A DNA stretch of 64,000 nt. Source: an uncultured Clostridia bacterium. GTDB lineage: Bacteria; Bacillota; Clostridia; Oscillospirales; CAG-272. Location: positions 11,255 through 75,254 of the forward strand of contig CANQXN010000001.1 of assembly GCA_947627815.1 (NCBI GenBank), read 5' to 3'. A program made the translations under genes and the position numbers. Of the stretch, positions 35,376 through 43,609 are shown one piece after another; the first letter of the stretch is position 1, and each line of letters opens with the position of its first letter. Below the pieces are notes generated by a model. It was given only the letters and a program-made list of their open reading frames with translations. It made no database searches and was not told where the DNA came from.

Positions 35376-35403
35376 ATTATACTTGTTTTTCCTGTTTTGT
35401 CAA
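35376..35403 (-). promoter_or_regulatory. Sigma-A promoter for the nusB gene block
   Basis: Minus strand: TTGACA (35403-35398), 16 bases, TATAAT (35381-35376). It probably drives nusB and much of the block behind it. Confidence 0.88.
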
Positions 35404-35508
35404 GGGATTGCTTTGCGGAAATAAGGCTTTTACCAAAGGTTTTTTCACAAAACGATTCCGCCCGTCATGCTTTTTTTCATTTGGTTTGAAAGAAGCGCCG
35501 CTTCCCTC

Positions 35509-35538
35509 TTGCCAAAGCGCTTTCTTTTGTGGTATAAT
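35509..35538 (+). promoter_or_regulatory. Sigma-A promoter for the small membrane gene
   Basis: TTGCCA at 35509-35514, 18 bases, TATAAT at 35533-35538. Divergent from the nusB promoter. Confidence 0.8.
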
Positions 35539-35601
35539 ATTTTTAAATCTGACGGTTTTACGGTTTGTTCCAACCGTTTTTGTTTTCCGAAAGGAGCGGC
35601 C

Positions 35602-36054
35602 ATGAAGTCCCTCTCTTTTTTTCTCAAAAAAATTTTAGCGCCCGCCTGTGTGTTTTTTACCGTGATCGTCACGGTTCTGGCGCTCGCGGTAAGCGCGGCG
35701 GCCGATCAACTCGTCAATCTCAACTTAGCTTCGCTGGCCATGTGCTTTGTCGCCGGGCTATGCCTTTCCCTGACCGACCGCCTGCTGTATCTCAATAAAA
35801 TCAGTTTTATTCTTCGGCTCCTTCTCCACATGAGCCTGTCGGTGCTTTCGGTCAGTCTTACCGTCGCTCTTTTCTCTCTGGCGGGCGGTATTCTTTATCC
35901 TGCCACCTCCTGCAGTTTTTACCTTGTGCTGGCCTTGATCACGGTCTATTTTGTTTTGATCTTCCCTTTTGTTCTCATTCGCCATGCGTTGGAAAAACGA
36001 AACGCAGCTTTCGAGATGCAAAAGAAAGATTCCCGTTCGTCTTTCCAAAAATAA
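35602..36054 (+). CDS. Four-helix membrane protein of unknown family
   Basis: 150 residues from ATG 35602 (AAAGGAGC ahead). Four hydrophobic segments are visible, at about 11-32, 38-58, 72-95 and 105-130, with a charged C-terminal tail (LEKRNAAFEMQKKDSRSSFQK). The size and topology resemble DUF3021-type proteins, but I cannot assign it firmly. It sits alone with its own promoter, convergent with trmB. Confidence 0.75.
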   Translation: MKSLSFFLKKILAPACVFFTVIVTVLALAVSAAADQLVNLNLASLAMCFVAGLCLSLTDRLLYLNKISFILRLLLHMSLSVLSVSLTVALFSLAGGILYPATSCSFYLVLALITVYFVLIFPFVLIRHALEKRNAAFEMQKKDSRSSFQK

Positions 36055-36055
36055 A

Positions 36056-36073
36056 ACCGCCGGTATCGGCGGT
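36056..36073. terminator. Small hairpin between convergent genes
   Basis: ACCGCCG/CGGCGGT with a 4-base loop, touching the trmB stop. Only short T-runs flank it (TTTT-type on the minus strand), so terminator function is probable but not certain. Confidence 0.6.
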
Positions 36074-36723
36074 CAGGTTTGGGACACGGTATTTTCGGCT
36101 TTTTTGTGAATCACAACCCGATGAATCGGAAAGCCTTGTGAAGAAAAATTCTTCTCGTATTCGGTCATAATATTGTCGGCATTGTAACTGCTGTTGTGCA
36201 GGTCGTAAGTGAGATCGGTAACGGGCAGCGACAGCGCGGCGCACTCTTCCAAGGTGAAGTCAAAGAGCGGGCGGTTATCGGTTTTAAAAATGATTTTGCC
36301 GTCCGGTGTGAGGACAGAACAGTATTTTTCAAGAAACAGCCGATAGGTTAGCCGGCGCTTGAAGTGGCGGGCTTTCGGCCATGGGTCGGAAAAATTGAGA
36401 TAGATGGTGGAAACTTCGCCGCTTTCGAAGAGTTCGGGCAGATGTACCGCGTTGGCATTGATAAAGCGCAGATTGGCAAGCGATTCGGCTTTGGCCGTTT
36501 CCAGCGCCGTGATCAGCGCCGAGGTGCTGACTTCCAGCGCGACAAAAAAGCGTTGCGGATACCGACGCGCCATCTGGCAGATGAACCCGCCCTTGCCACA
36601 TCCGATTTCCAATTCAAGCGGCATTTTATCCCGATAGACAAGAAGATCTTCCCTGCTTTTCAGCAAATAGTCTTCGCAGGCAAGCAGGCGGCTTTCGGCG
36701 TTTTTCTTTTTTCTCATGCGCAT
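36073..36723 (-). CDS. trmB: tRNA (guanine-N7-)-methyltransferase
   Basis: 216 residues. TrmB methylates G46 in tRNA variable loops using SAM. SAM-binding LEIGCGKGGFICQMA is near residue 38; the family signatures NFSDPWPKARHFKRRL, KTDNRPLFDF and TEYEKNFSSQGFPIHRV follow in order. It has its own promoter about 40 bases upstream. Confidence 0.96.
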   Translation of the reverse strand: MRMRKKKNAESRLLACEDYLLKSREDLLVYRDKMPLELEIGCGKGGFICQMARRYPQRFFVALEVSTSALITALETAKAESLANLRFINANAVHLPELFESGEVSTIYLNFSDPWPKARHFKRRLTYRLFLEKYCSVLTPDGKIIFKTDNRPLFDFTLEECAALSLPVTDLTYDLHNSSYNADNIMTEYEKNFSSQGFPIHRVVIHKKAENTVSQT

Positions 36724-36761
36724 GATCGTAAAATCCCCACAAATCGTAATGAACAGGCTTT

Positions 36762-36790
36762 ATTATAGCATCGTTTTATAGAAAAAGCAA
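36762..36790 (-). promoter_or_regulatory. Sigma-A promoter for trmB
   Basis: Minus strand: TTGCTT (36790-36785), 17 bases, TATAAT (36767-36762). Confidence 0.82.
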
Positions 36791-36815
36791 GAGATTTTTC
36801 AAAAAGGAGGCCGGA

Positions 36816-37925
36816 ATGGAAGAAGCGATTTATTGGCAAAAACTTCGCGAGGAACTTTTAAAAAAGTCTCTCTCTTTTCTTGCCTGCGAAAAAATCCTGA
36901 CCGAAGAGCAAGAAAAAGCCGCCGCCCTCGCTCAAGCAGAGCGTCTTGCTTTTTTCTCGTATGAACATCTCGAGCAATGTCTACACTCCGTAGAAGAAAA
37001 AGACGCCGATCCCGATATGACCGCTCAAACCAGACTGTCTCCTGTTTTTTTAGCGGTCGATCCGGACAAAACTATCACGCCGGAAAAAACGGTGGTTTCT
37101 TCTTTCAAACAACGGCTCCCGCAGGGCAACGATGTCATGATTTCGTCGGAAACTTCTACAGAAACGGCTGACTCCACTGTCATTATCCCGCCGTCGCTGT
37201 CCCAACTGATCGACCAGACCGCCACCATCCCCATTTCGCGAAAGCCTTTCGGGGATCGGATGGAGGATGACACCCTACCGCCTGACCAAATGAAAAAAAA
37301 GGCAGAAGCGGCGCCGGCGCCTTCTCGGGCCTTGACGCCCCAAGAAGAAGCGGGTACTGCTCATCGGAACGCTTTGGCGGCAGAAAAAGAGCCTCCCGCT
37401 CCTCCTGTGGCCGTCACACCGAACACGCCGACGCAAGCGCCTTCGTCCTCTCGGCAAGCCGCGCCAAGCGCGGCGTCATCGGTGGCTTTGGCCATGGCTC
37501 TTTCGGAAGGACACGGCAAGCGCAACGCCCTTCTTTTTGCGGCGGCGGAGCTTCCCTTTTTGTGCTTGCTCCCGATTGTCGGGATGGTTTTGCTGATGGC
37601 GATCCATCTTCTTTTCTTCTTCGGCCTTGTTCTGATTGCTTTTTTGGCAGCGGCTCTGTTTTTGCTGCCCGTTTCTCTTTGCCTCTGGTCGGTCTTTTTT
37701 GCCGGTCAGGCGTTTGTTCAGGGGCATTTGGCGCAGGGCGCCGCAGAGGGGGCGCTGGCGCTTGTTGCCTTGGGTTTTACGCTGCTTGGCCTTCTTTTGA
37801 TCCGCCTGCTTTATCAAAAGCTTTTCCTTCCGCTCTGGCAAGGAATGATCGCTTTTGACAGGCGCTTTCTCTCCCGCTTTGGCGCGGCGTGCGCTTTTAT
37901 CCGAAAGGGGGCGGCTCGGTTATGA
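36816..37925 (+). CDS. Membrane protein with Pro/Ala/Thr-rich cytoplasmic region
   Basis: 369 residues. A helical N-terminal segment (about 1-60, LREELLKKSLSFLACEKILTEEQEK), a long low-complexity stretch rich in P, A, T and S (about 65-230), then four or so hydrophobic helices (about 240-345) with a basic tail. The C-terminal part resembles the membrane half of DUF1700 proteins, which pair with DUF4097 adhesin-like partners, and such a partner follows with an ATGA overlap. I do not know its function. AAAGGAGG precedes the ATG. Confidence 0.75.
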   Translation: MEEAIYWQKLREELLKKSLSFLACEKILTEEQEKAAALAQAERLAFFSYEHLEQCLHSVEEKDADPDMTAQTRLSPVFLAVDPDKTITPEKTVVSSFKQRLPQGNDVMISSETSTETADSTVIIPPSLSQLIDQTATIPISRKPFGDRMEDDTLPPDQMKKKAEAAPAPSRALTPQEEAGTAHRNALAAEKEPPAPPVAVTPNTPTQAPSSSRQAAPSAASSVALAMALSEGHGKRNALLFAAAELPFLCLLPIVGMVLLMAIHLLFFFGLVLIAFLAAALFLLPVSLCLWSVFFAGQAFVQGHLAQGAAEGALALVALGFTLLGLLLIRLLYQKLFLPLWQGMIAFDRRFLSRFGAACAFIRKGAARL

Positions 37926-38650
37926 AACATCGTTTTTCCAAAACGACGGTCTTGATCGGCGTTGCCTGCGCGCTCATTTTTCTCGGGCTGTTTCTCCTGA
38001 TTTTACTGCCCAAACAATCTTTTGCCGTTTGCGAGCCGATCATCTTTGATCTGTCAAAAGAAGATATGCGTCTTTTGTCGTTTGATATTTCGGACTGTGA
38101 GATCATCTTGCGGCAAGGGGAAACCTCGTCGATTGTCGCCACGGGGTTCTATCGGGAAGAGCTGCAATTTGTCAGAGAAAACGGCAGTATTTCGCTGAAA
38201 GAATCAACATCATTGTTTGGCATAGGAGCTGAGCCTGTGGGCGCTGTCACCTATTGGCAGCACAAGATGCCGCAAGACGAAAGAAAGATCGAAATCACCC
38301 TTTCTCCCGATGACTCTTATCTGCTGCTTTCTTTTGCCTTACAAAACACGGTCGTCGATTTTTCCGGTTCTTTTTACCATATGTCGCTTACGGCTGTTAA
38401 TTCGGAAATAGATATGTCTATCGAGGCGTTTCATGACATCCGGGTCGATCTCGACCAATGTAAGACAAATTTTCACATTTTCCGCTCGTTGGATAGTTTT
38501 TCACGCCTGATTGAAAGTTTTGACTGCGATTTTTCATTCAACGGAGAAACCGCGGTAAATTCTGACAGCTATCAGGCGGCAAAAGCCGACGATATACTGA
38601 AACTTCGTTTACAGGGCGGAAACGCCGATATTGCCATAGACCGCTCATAA
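37922..38650 (+). CDS. DUF4097-like beta-helix adhesin-type membrane protein
   Basis: 242 residues. One N-terminal membrane helix (about 9-28) is followed by an extracellular beta-rich region with repeating short strands (DISDCEIILRQGE, FALQNTVVDFSGSFYH, VNSEIDMSIEA, FDCDFSFNGE, QGGNADIAIDRS). This is the pattern of putative adhesins of the DUF4097 type. The start overlaps the previous stop as ATGA, so the two proteins are made together and probably interact in the membrane. Confidence 0.75.
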   Translation: MKHRFSKTTVLIGVACALIFLGLFLLILLPKQSFAVCEPIIFDLSKEDMRLLSFDISDCEIILRQGETSSIVATGFYREELQFVRENGSISLKESTSLFGIGAEPVGAVTYWQHKMPQDERKIEITLSPDDSYLLLSFALQNTVVDFSGSFYHMSLTAVNSEIDMSIEAFHDIRVDLDQCKTNFHIFRSLDSFSRLIESFDCDFSFNGETAVNSDSYQAAKADDILKLRLQGGNADIAIDRS

Positions 38651-38778
38651 AGGCTTGTCCTAGTCGCGCTATCGCGTTGACGGTCAAAAACGCATAACTG
38701 CTATTTTTTCGGGCAAACTAACCCTGCACGAAATAGACAGACGTGCAACTTCCACAATCAGAAAGGCTATAAGCGGAT

Positions 38779-38997
38779 ATGATACTCGATAGAATCGCGC
38801 TTATTCTTTTGATCGTCGGCGGTCTTAACTGGGGAAGCATCGGTCTTTTCCGTTTTGATGTCGTCGCCTGGATTTTCGGAGGACAGGGTGCTGTCGTCAG
38901 CCGTATTATTTACGTTCTGGTGGGCCTTGCCGCTCTCTGGAGTGTTTCCCTTTTCTTCCGCGAAAGAAACGCCGTTATCGACAATACGAAAGAATAA
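38779..38997 (+). CDS. DUF378 family small membrane protein
   Basis: 72 residues with two membrane helices: DRIALILLIVGGLNWGSIGLF and RIIYVLVGLAALWSVSLFF. GGLNWGSIGLF and the IYVLVGLAALW helix are the DUF378 (YuzA-like) signature. Function unknown. AAGCGGA lies ahead of ATG. It follows the adhesin gene by about 130 bases and shares a bidirectional terminator with the convergent DUF4358 gene. Confidence 0.88.
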   Translation: MILDRIALILLIVGGLNWGSIGLFRFDVVAWIFGGQGAVVSRIIYVLVGLAALWSVSLFFRERNAVIDNTKE

Positions 38998-39050
38998 AAC
39001 CATAAAAAAGAGCTGTAGCGCTTTGTGCGTCACAGCTCTTTCTTATGGTT
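38998..39050. terminator. Bidirectional terminator
   Basis: Nested stems AACCATAA/TTATGGTT and AAAGAGCTGT/ACAGCTCTTT sit between the convergent DUF378 and DUF4358 genes. It touches the stop codon of the latter. Confidence 0.85.
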
Positions 39051-39544
39051 CATGTTGCAGTGGAAAGCAAAGATCGGATGGTTTGGACGAAACGATCGTT
39101 GTTGTCGGTCGCGAGAAGGATCACAAAATTCTGCGCCGTCAGAACGGTGACTTGGGTTGTGTCGGTAAGCGCATCTCCCATGGCGCCGGATTCTAACAGC
39201 GCGGCGCGGGCGGCAAGCATTTCTTCCACCTGCGGCGTATCGTAAAGCGAAGCGGTACGGAAAAGACAGATTTCAAAAAGTTCGCTTCCGCTGCCGGTAC
39301 AGATGAGATAATCATCGCAGAGGGATAACGCCGGATGAAGCCGATCCGATCCTTGAAAAAACATGCGCAATAACAAGGGAGAATTGGTGTCATCGGCGCG
39401 AAAGCTCGCCACTTGACAGGGCGGCAAGACGATCTTTTCGGTCAAGGCGGAAAAAAGCTCATAGGCAGACATATCGCTCTTGCCATGACAGGCCGTCATC
39501 GATAAGAGCAAAAAAACAAGCAGGAGCAGCGCGCACTTTTTCAT
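39050..39544 (-). CDS. DUF4358 lipoprotein
   Basis: 164 residues from ATG 39544. Signal peptide with lipobox LSMTAC (cysteine about residue 19), then a DUF4358-like domain (ICLFRTASLYDTPQVEEMLAARAALLE, NFVILLATDNNDRFVQTI). Such proteins are membrane-linked and of unknown function. The ribosome-binding site GGGGTGATT lies in the 3' arm of a perfect hairpin (39548-39587). It is the last gene after recR. Confidence 0.82.
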   Translation of the reverse strand: MKKCALLLLVFLLLSMTACHGKSDMSAYELFSALTEKIVLPPCQVASFRADDTNSPLLLRMFFQGSDRLHPALSLCDDYLICTGSGSELFEICLFRTASLYDTPQVEEMLAARAALLESGAMGDALTDTTQVTVLTAQNFVILLATDNNDRFVQTIRSLLSTAT

Positions 39545-39547
39545 AAC

Positions 39548-39587
39548 AATCACCCCGCTCTCACTCTATGAGCAAGGCGGGGTGATT
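39548..39587 (-). promoter_or_regulatory. Hairpin that sequesters the DUF4358 ribosome-binding site
   Basis: AATCACCCCGC (39548-39558) and GCGGGGTGATT (39577-39587) form a perfect 11-bp stem with an 18-base loop. The mRNA's 3' arm includes GGGGTGATT just ahead of the start. No T-run follows. It may also act as a weak recR terminator. Confidence 0.72.
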
Positions 39588-39602
39588 ATTCCTTGATCCA
39601 AA

Positions 39603-40202
39603 TCAGGTGATCGGATTACGGGCGCGCAGGGCGCGAGCGAGCGTGACTTCATCGGCATATTCGATGTCGGCGCCGACGGGAATACCGAGAGCGGGACGCG
39701 TCACTTTGATGCCGATGGGCGCGATCAGTTTCATAAGATAGGCCGCTGTGGTGTCCCCTTCTATGGTGGGATTGGTCGCTACAATCACTTCTTCCACCTC
39801 TTCTTTTTGCAGGCGTTCCATCAGTTTATCCAGCCCCAACTGGTCGGGACCGATCCCCTTCATGGGCGAGAGAACGCCGGAAAGGACAAAAAATTTGCCG
39901 CGATAATCCCGTATCCGCTCAATGCGCATCAAAGCCCGGGTATCTTCTACCACGCAAATCACCTTTTCCCGGGTGGTATCGGCGCAGATATAACAGATAT
40001 CGCCGTCCGTCAAGTTATTGCAAAGCGGACACCGTTTGATGGCCGTCTTGGCCTCGGTGATGGCCTCGGCAAAAGTATTGGCCGTTTCCGCCGGCATATC
40101 CAAAATCGCCATGGCATAGCGGGTCGCTGTTTTCCGACCCACGCCCGGCAGGCGGCGGAACTGCTCGATCAATGTTTCAATGGGGGGGAGAAATTCACTC
40201 AT
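39603..40202 (-). CDS. recR: Recombination protein RecR
   Basis: 199 residues. HhH start (FRRLPGVGRKTATRYAM), a zinc finger CPLCNNLTDGDICYIC near residue 57 and a Toprim domain (VICVVEDTRALMRIE). It acts with RecF/RecO in gap repair. Five bases downstream of ybaB; classic dnaX-ybaB-recR operon. Confidence 0.97.
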   Translation of the reverse strand: MSEFLPPIETLIEQFRRLPGVGRKTATRYAMAILDMPAETANTFAEAITEAKTAIKRCPLCNNLTDGDICYICADTTREKVICVVEDTRALMRIERIRDYRGKFFVLSGVLSPMKGIGPDQLGLDKLMERLQKEEVEEVIVATNPTIEGDTTAAYLMKLIAPIGIKVTRPALGIPVGADIEYADEVTLARALRARNPIT

Positions 40203-40207
40203 GTAAT

Positions 40208-40564
40208 TTAAAACAGACCGGGAATCCCGGAAAGACCCATATTGCCGGTGATCTCCGACATGGCTTTGGCGTTGGTTTCTTCTACGGTTTTTATGGCTTG
40301 ATTAATGCCGGCGACAATGACATCGGAAAGCGTTTCGATGTCGTCAGGATCGACGAGAACCGGCGAAATCGCAAGAGAAAGAATCTCTTTTTTTCCATTG
40401 ATTTTTACCGTGACAGCGCCGCCGCCGGCCTGAACTTCATATTCAGCCGCATCCAATTCTTCCTGTTTGGCGGCCATTTCTTCCTGCATTTTTTGTGCCT
40501 GCTTCAACATGCCCTGCATATTGGAGGGTCCCCCGCCGAAGCCTTGCGGTAATCTCGATTTCAT
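40208..40564 (-). CDS. YbaB/EbfC nucleoid-associated protein
   Basis: 118 residues. The Met/Gln/Lys-rich start (MLKQAQKMQEEMAAKQEELD), the AGGGAVTVKINGKKEILSL strand and the C-terminal helix are typical of YbaB. It binds DNA as a dimer. Between dnaX and recR, in the conserved order. Confidence 0.95.
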   Translation of the reverse strand: MKSRLPQGFGGGPSNMQGMLKQAQKMQEEMAAKQEELDAAEYEVQAGGGAVTVKINGKKEILSLAISPVLVDPDDIETLSDVIVAGINQAIKTVEETNAKAMSEITGNMGLSGIPGLF

Positions 40565-40620
40565 AATCTTTTCCTTTCCGTGATGGTAAAATATGGTCTG
40601 GGTTTATATACCTTTGATGC

Positions 40621-42192
40621 TTACGCAAAATCGCGCAAGGGATCCTGCGGTGAGGCATCCTTGGGGCTGACCCGAAAGTTCAGCGTTTTGGCGGTGATGC
40701 CGTACTGCGCCAAAAGAAGAGATAGCGCCTCTTTGATCTCGGGACGGTCGAGCATGATCATGGAAAAAGAGCTTTCTAAATAAACGGTGACCTCGCAGGC
40801 CGCTTTGACATAGGTGGCGGTAGAGGAGCCGAGAAAAGCGGCGGCGCTGGGATTTTGTTTGGCAAAATCCTCTTTGATATCCACCCAATCGGCCAAAAGG
40901 CGCGCCGGTTCTTTTTCTTCTTTGCTAACGGGTTTTGGCTCATCGGAAAGCGCTGTCGGCGCGGGAGAAGGCGTTCCCTCTTGCGGCAGAGGTTCCGCTT
41001 GGGATGCCAAAGCCGAGGAAGGAAGCGTTTTCAGAGGGGCGCGCACCTCAAGCGCGGCGATTCTTGCTTCCAGCCCTTCCAAGGAGGAATCGGTTTTCCC
41101 AAGTGCCATTCGCACCAGCGTCAGTTCCGCCGTAATCCGCTTGACATCGCTTTTATTCATGCGGATATAGGCGTTTTCCAAAAGAGAGATATGATAGACG
41201 ATCTTTTCACGGGTAAAGGCGTCCGAAAGCCTTTTAATATCGGAAAACTCCTGCTCCGATACATCCAGAATATCACGGTTTAACGCGGAGACAGAAGGAA
41301 ACCGCATGATTTTGTATACCAGCATATCCCGGTACAGGGCGATTAGATCGGTCATGAAAACCGAAAGGTCTTTGGAAGAACGAAAAATATCGGAAATAAT
41401 CGAAAGAATTTTTTCCGTGTCTCCCGCGCGTATGGCGTCCAGCGTTTCTACGACCGTTTCGCGGCCAACGATTCCGGCGGCGGCACGCACGCCTTCTTCC
41501 GTCACGCGGCCGTCGCGGTCGATGCACAGTTCAAACAGGCTGACGGCATCCCGCATCCCGCCCTGCGCCAGGCGGGCGATCAAAAGGCCGGCACTTTCTT
41601 CTAATATCAAACTCTCTTGCGTGGCAATGTAGTTTAATCTCTGCAAAATATCGGCGCTCGTCAAACGCTTGAAATCAAATCGCTGGCAGCGGGAGAGGAT
41701 GGTGGCGGGGATATCCTGAAGTTCCGTTGTCGCAAGGACAAAAATGACATTCTGCGGCGGTTCCTCCAGCGTTTTCAGCAACGCGTTGAAAGCGCCTTCC
41801 GAAAGCATATGCACTTCATCGATGATATACACTTTCGTGCCAACGGCGCTGGGGGTAAAAATGACCTCTTCACGGATCTCGCGGATATAATCCACGCCGG
41901 TGTTGCTGGCGGCGTCCATTTCCAATACTTCTACCGAGGCGCCGGAATCGATCGCAAGACAGGAAGGACACTGATTGCAGGGATTGCCGTTGGAAGGATG
42001 TTCGCAGTTTACGGCTTTGGCTAAGATTTTGGCGCAGGAGGTTTTTCCCGTGCCGGCGGAACCGCAAAAAAGATAGGCGTGGCTGACTTTATGATTGGCC
42101 ACTTCCCAAGACAAGACGGATGTGATATGTTCCTGCCCGATCACATCATCAAATGTGGCCGGTCTGTATTTCCGATATAGTGCCTGATGCAT
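40621..42192 (-). CDS. dnaX: DNA polymerase III subunit gamma/tau
   Basis: 523 residues. AAA+ clamp-loader ATPase with Walker A GSAGTGKTSCAKILAKAV near residue 45, a four-cysteine zinc site (CEHPSNGNPCNQCPSC), Walker B IIDEVHMLS and the arginine finger region SRCQRF. The C-terminal third is divergent with a Pro/Ser linker around 395-425. I saw no clear slippery heptamer for gamma formation. First protein of the dnaX-ybaB-recR unit. Confidence 0.96.
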   Translation of the reverse strand: MHQALYRKYRPATFDDVIGQEHITSVLSWEVANHKVSHAYLFCGSAGTGKTSCAKILAKAVNCEHPSNGNPCNQCPSCLAIDSGASVEVLEMDAASNTGVDYIREIREEVIFTPSAVGTKVYIIDEVHMLSEGAFNALLKTLEEPPQNVIFVLATTELQDIPATILSRCQRFDFKRLTSADILQRLNYIATQESLILEESAGLLIARLAQGGMRDAVSLFELCIDRDGRVTEEGVRAAAGIVGRETVVETLDAIRAGDTEKILSIISDIFRSSKDLSVFMTDLIALYRDMLVYKIMRFPSVSALNRDILDVSEQEFSDIKRLSDAFTREKIVYHISLLENAYIRMNKSDVKRITAELTLVRMALGKTDSSLEGLEARIAALEVRAPLKTLPSSALASQAEPLPQEGTPSPAPTALSDEPKPVSKEEKEPARLLADWVDIKEDFAKQNPSAAAFLGSSTATYVKAACEVTVYLESSFSMIMLDRPEIKEALSLLLAQYGITAKTLNFRVSPKDASPQDPLRDFA

Positions 42193-42238
42193 AAGAAACC
42201 GTCCTTTGTTTTTGGTTTACTTGCGGTCACCGCCCTTT

Positions 42239-43120
42239 TCATGAACCGACACTAGGCGAAACGGTGAGGATCACATAGCCGGTGTTATCGGGAGAAACGA
42301 CGATGGAACCATAGGTTTCAGGGATCGGAATCGTTTCATCCATGGCGGTGCGGCAGATGAGGTATCCGTGAAAAGAATAAAACACATCCGGTTTTAAAAA
42401 CTCGGTGATATATTCTTCCAGTGTCAGCGAGTTGAGCGTGATCAGTTCCGCATGGGGCGCTCCGACATAGCGCAGATGCCACGGCTCGTAAGTGATGCCG
42501 GTAATATCGCTTTTTCCGTGCGGATAGCGGATGATAAAGCCGTATTCATAGCAGTATCGGTTGACAAAACGCCCGGCTTCGCATTTGGGAAAAGAGGAGC
42601 CGGCATAGCCCGGCACAAAAACATCCAAAGCCAAACCGGTCTGATGTTCGCTGGCGCCGACTACCGCCGCCACATTGGCGGCGCTGTCCTGATAGATTTC
42701 CTGCTGCTCTTCGGCGGAGCGATAAGAGGAACGAATGTACAGCGGAAGATCAAATTTTTCCCGTACGGTTTCTACCAATTGACAATAAGGTTCCAAGACG
42801 GAAGCGGCAAAGACGGTGTTTTTATAGGTGGTAAGATCGGGCTGATAGGCATCATCAATCAGATGGCTTTCGTTGATCAGCATCAAGGCATCGCTCAAGG
42901 TGACATTCGGCATCGTCTTCAGCGCGTCCCATGAAACATTTCTTGTTGGCGGTTGGACGCTTTCCGCCTTGGCGCTGTGGGTCAGGCTGTACCATTTTTG
43001 TTCCAGAATAAAGCGATAGTCCCCGCGCGTGGCCAGAAAGACCGTCCCCATAAGAACCAGGGCGGCCAAAAAAACGGCCGAAATCAAAATCAACCGCCGA
43101 ACAAAGCGCCTTTTTTTCAT
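42239..43120 (-). CDS. VanY-type D,D-carboxypeptidase (M15B), membrane-anchored
   Basis: 293 residues from ATG 43120. An N-terminal membrane anchor (about 9-30) precedes an extracellular M15B domain: IRSSYRSAEEQQEIY, SEHQTGLALDVF with zinc ligands His 159 and Asp 166, and TYEPWHLRYVG with catalytic Glu 212 and zinc ligand His 215. It trims D-Ala from peptidoglycan stem peptides. The last 50 residues form an extra tail (CRTAMDETIPIPETYG, VSPDNTGYVILTV) that also occurs in the dead paralogue at 51370-52419. The gene begins about 20 bases after the SRP RNA 3' end. Confidence 0.92.
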   Translation of the reverse strand: MKKRRFVRRLILISAVFLAALVLMGTVFLATRGDYRFILEQKWYSLTHSAKAESVQPPTRNVSWDALKTMPNVTLSDALMLINESHLIDDAYQPDLTTYKNTVFAASVLEPYCQLVETVREKFDLPLYIRSSYRSAEEQQEIYQDSAANVAAVVGASEHQTGLALDVFVPGYAGSSFPKCEAGRFVNRYCYEYGFIIRYPHGKSDITGITYEPWHLRYVGAPHAELITLNSLTLEEYITEFLKPDVFYSFHGYLICRTAMDETIPIPETYGSIVVSPDNTGYVILTVSPSVGS

Positions 43121-43140
43121 GCAACGAATCCTCATAGAAA

Positions 43141-43454
43141 AACAGCAGAACATCAATTAGAACCATACACCATTGTTCGAACATACGATACATGCGCGAA
43201 ACCGAAGTTTATTCTCCCGACAGGCAACCCTGTGGCACACCAAAGAACCTGCTTAATGCTGCTCGGTTCCCCGCCTGACATGGTTCACAGGATTTGATTG
43301 CACAGGACCCATCGTTCAACGAATAAAGCGTTCGGTGCATAGACCACACACCGTAAGCCCTCATAAATGGAAACCACCCCTGCTGTAGCGGATTGCAGGT
43401 TCAGGGCACCGCTATCTCCCCGGCTGGTATGGCCCTAATTCATATTCTGCTGTT
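43141..43454 (-). ncRNA. ffs: Signal recognition particle RNA, large Gram-positive type
   Basis: The minus strand matches B. subtilis scRNA block for block: GGGGAGATAGCGGTGCCCTG and GCAATCCGCTACAGCAGGG of the Alu domain near the 5' end, GGGTCCTGTGCAAT, GAACCATGTCAGG, an apical CGG-GGAA-CCG tetraloop (GGAA at 43267-43270), AGCAGCATTAAG and CACAGGGTTGCCTG. The ends pair: AACAGCAGAA (43454-43445) with TTCTGCTGTT (43150-43141), continuing through ATTAG/CTAAT and CCATA/TATGG. T residues follow the 3' end. About 314 nt. It guides co-translational membrane targeting with Ffh. A promoter lies upstream at 43482-43510. Confidence 0.95.
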
Positions 43455-43481
43455 GTATTGATTGGTTTTCAATACTTCTAT

Positions 43482-43510
43482 ATTATAACAGAAAAGAAAA
43501 ACTTATGCAA
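43482..43510 (-). promoter_or_regulatory. ffs: Sigma-A promoter of the SRP RNA
   Basis: Minus strand: TTGCAT (43510-43505), 17 bases, TATAAT (43487-43482). Predicted start near 43475, about 20 bases before the paired 5' end, so the 5' leader is probably trimmed. Read-through may also feed the carboxypeptidase and dnaX. Confidence 0.88.
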
Positions 43511-43566
43511 GACTTTTTCCGGAAACGGAAAAATTTTTTGTTTTTAAAACACGGATGAAAGAAAGA

Positions 43567-43597
43567 GGACGGACGGCGCAAGAGGCGCCGTCCGTCC
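43567..43597 (-). terminator. Intrinsic terminator
   Basis: GGACGGACGGCGC/GCGCCGTCCGTCC is a perfect 13-bp stem with a 5-base loop, T-rich on both sides. It ends the prfB-region operon and shields the SRP promoter. Confidence 0.9.
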
Positions 43598-43609
43598 CTT
43601 TTTGTCGGT

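Noticed and set aside
38651..38778. Possible small RNA or riboswitch between the adhesin-like gene and DUF378
   Set aside because: Only two short inverted repeats (TTGAC-G-GTCAA and TGCACG/CGTGCA) are seen; nothing supports a structured RNA.
40621..42192. Slippery site in dnaX giving a short gamma form
   Set aside because: No A-AAA-AAG-type heptamer with a following hairpin was visible in the C-terminal third.
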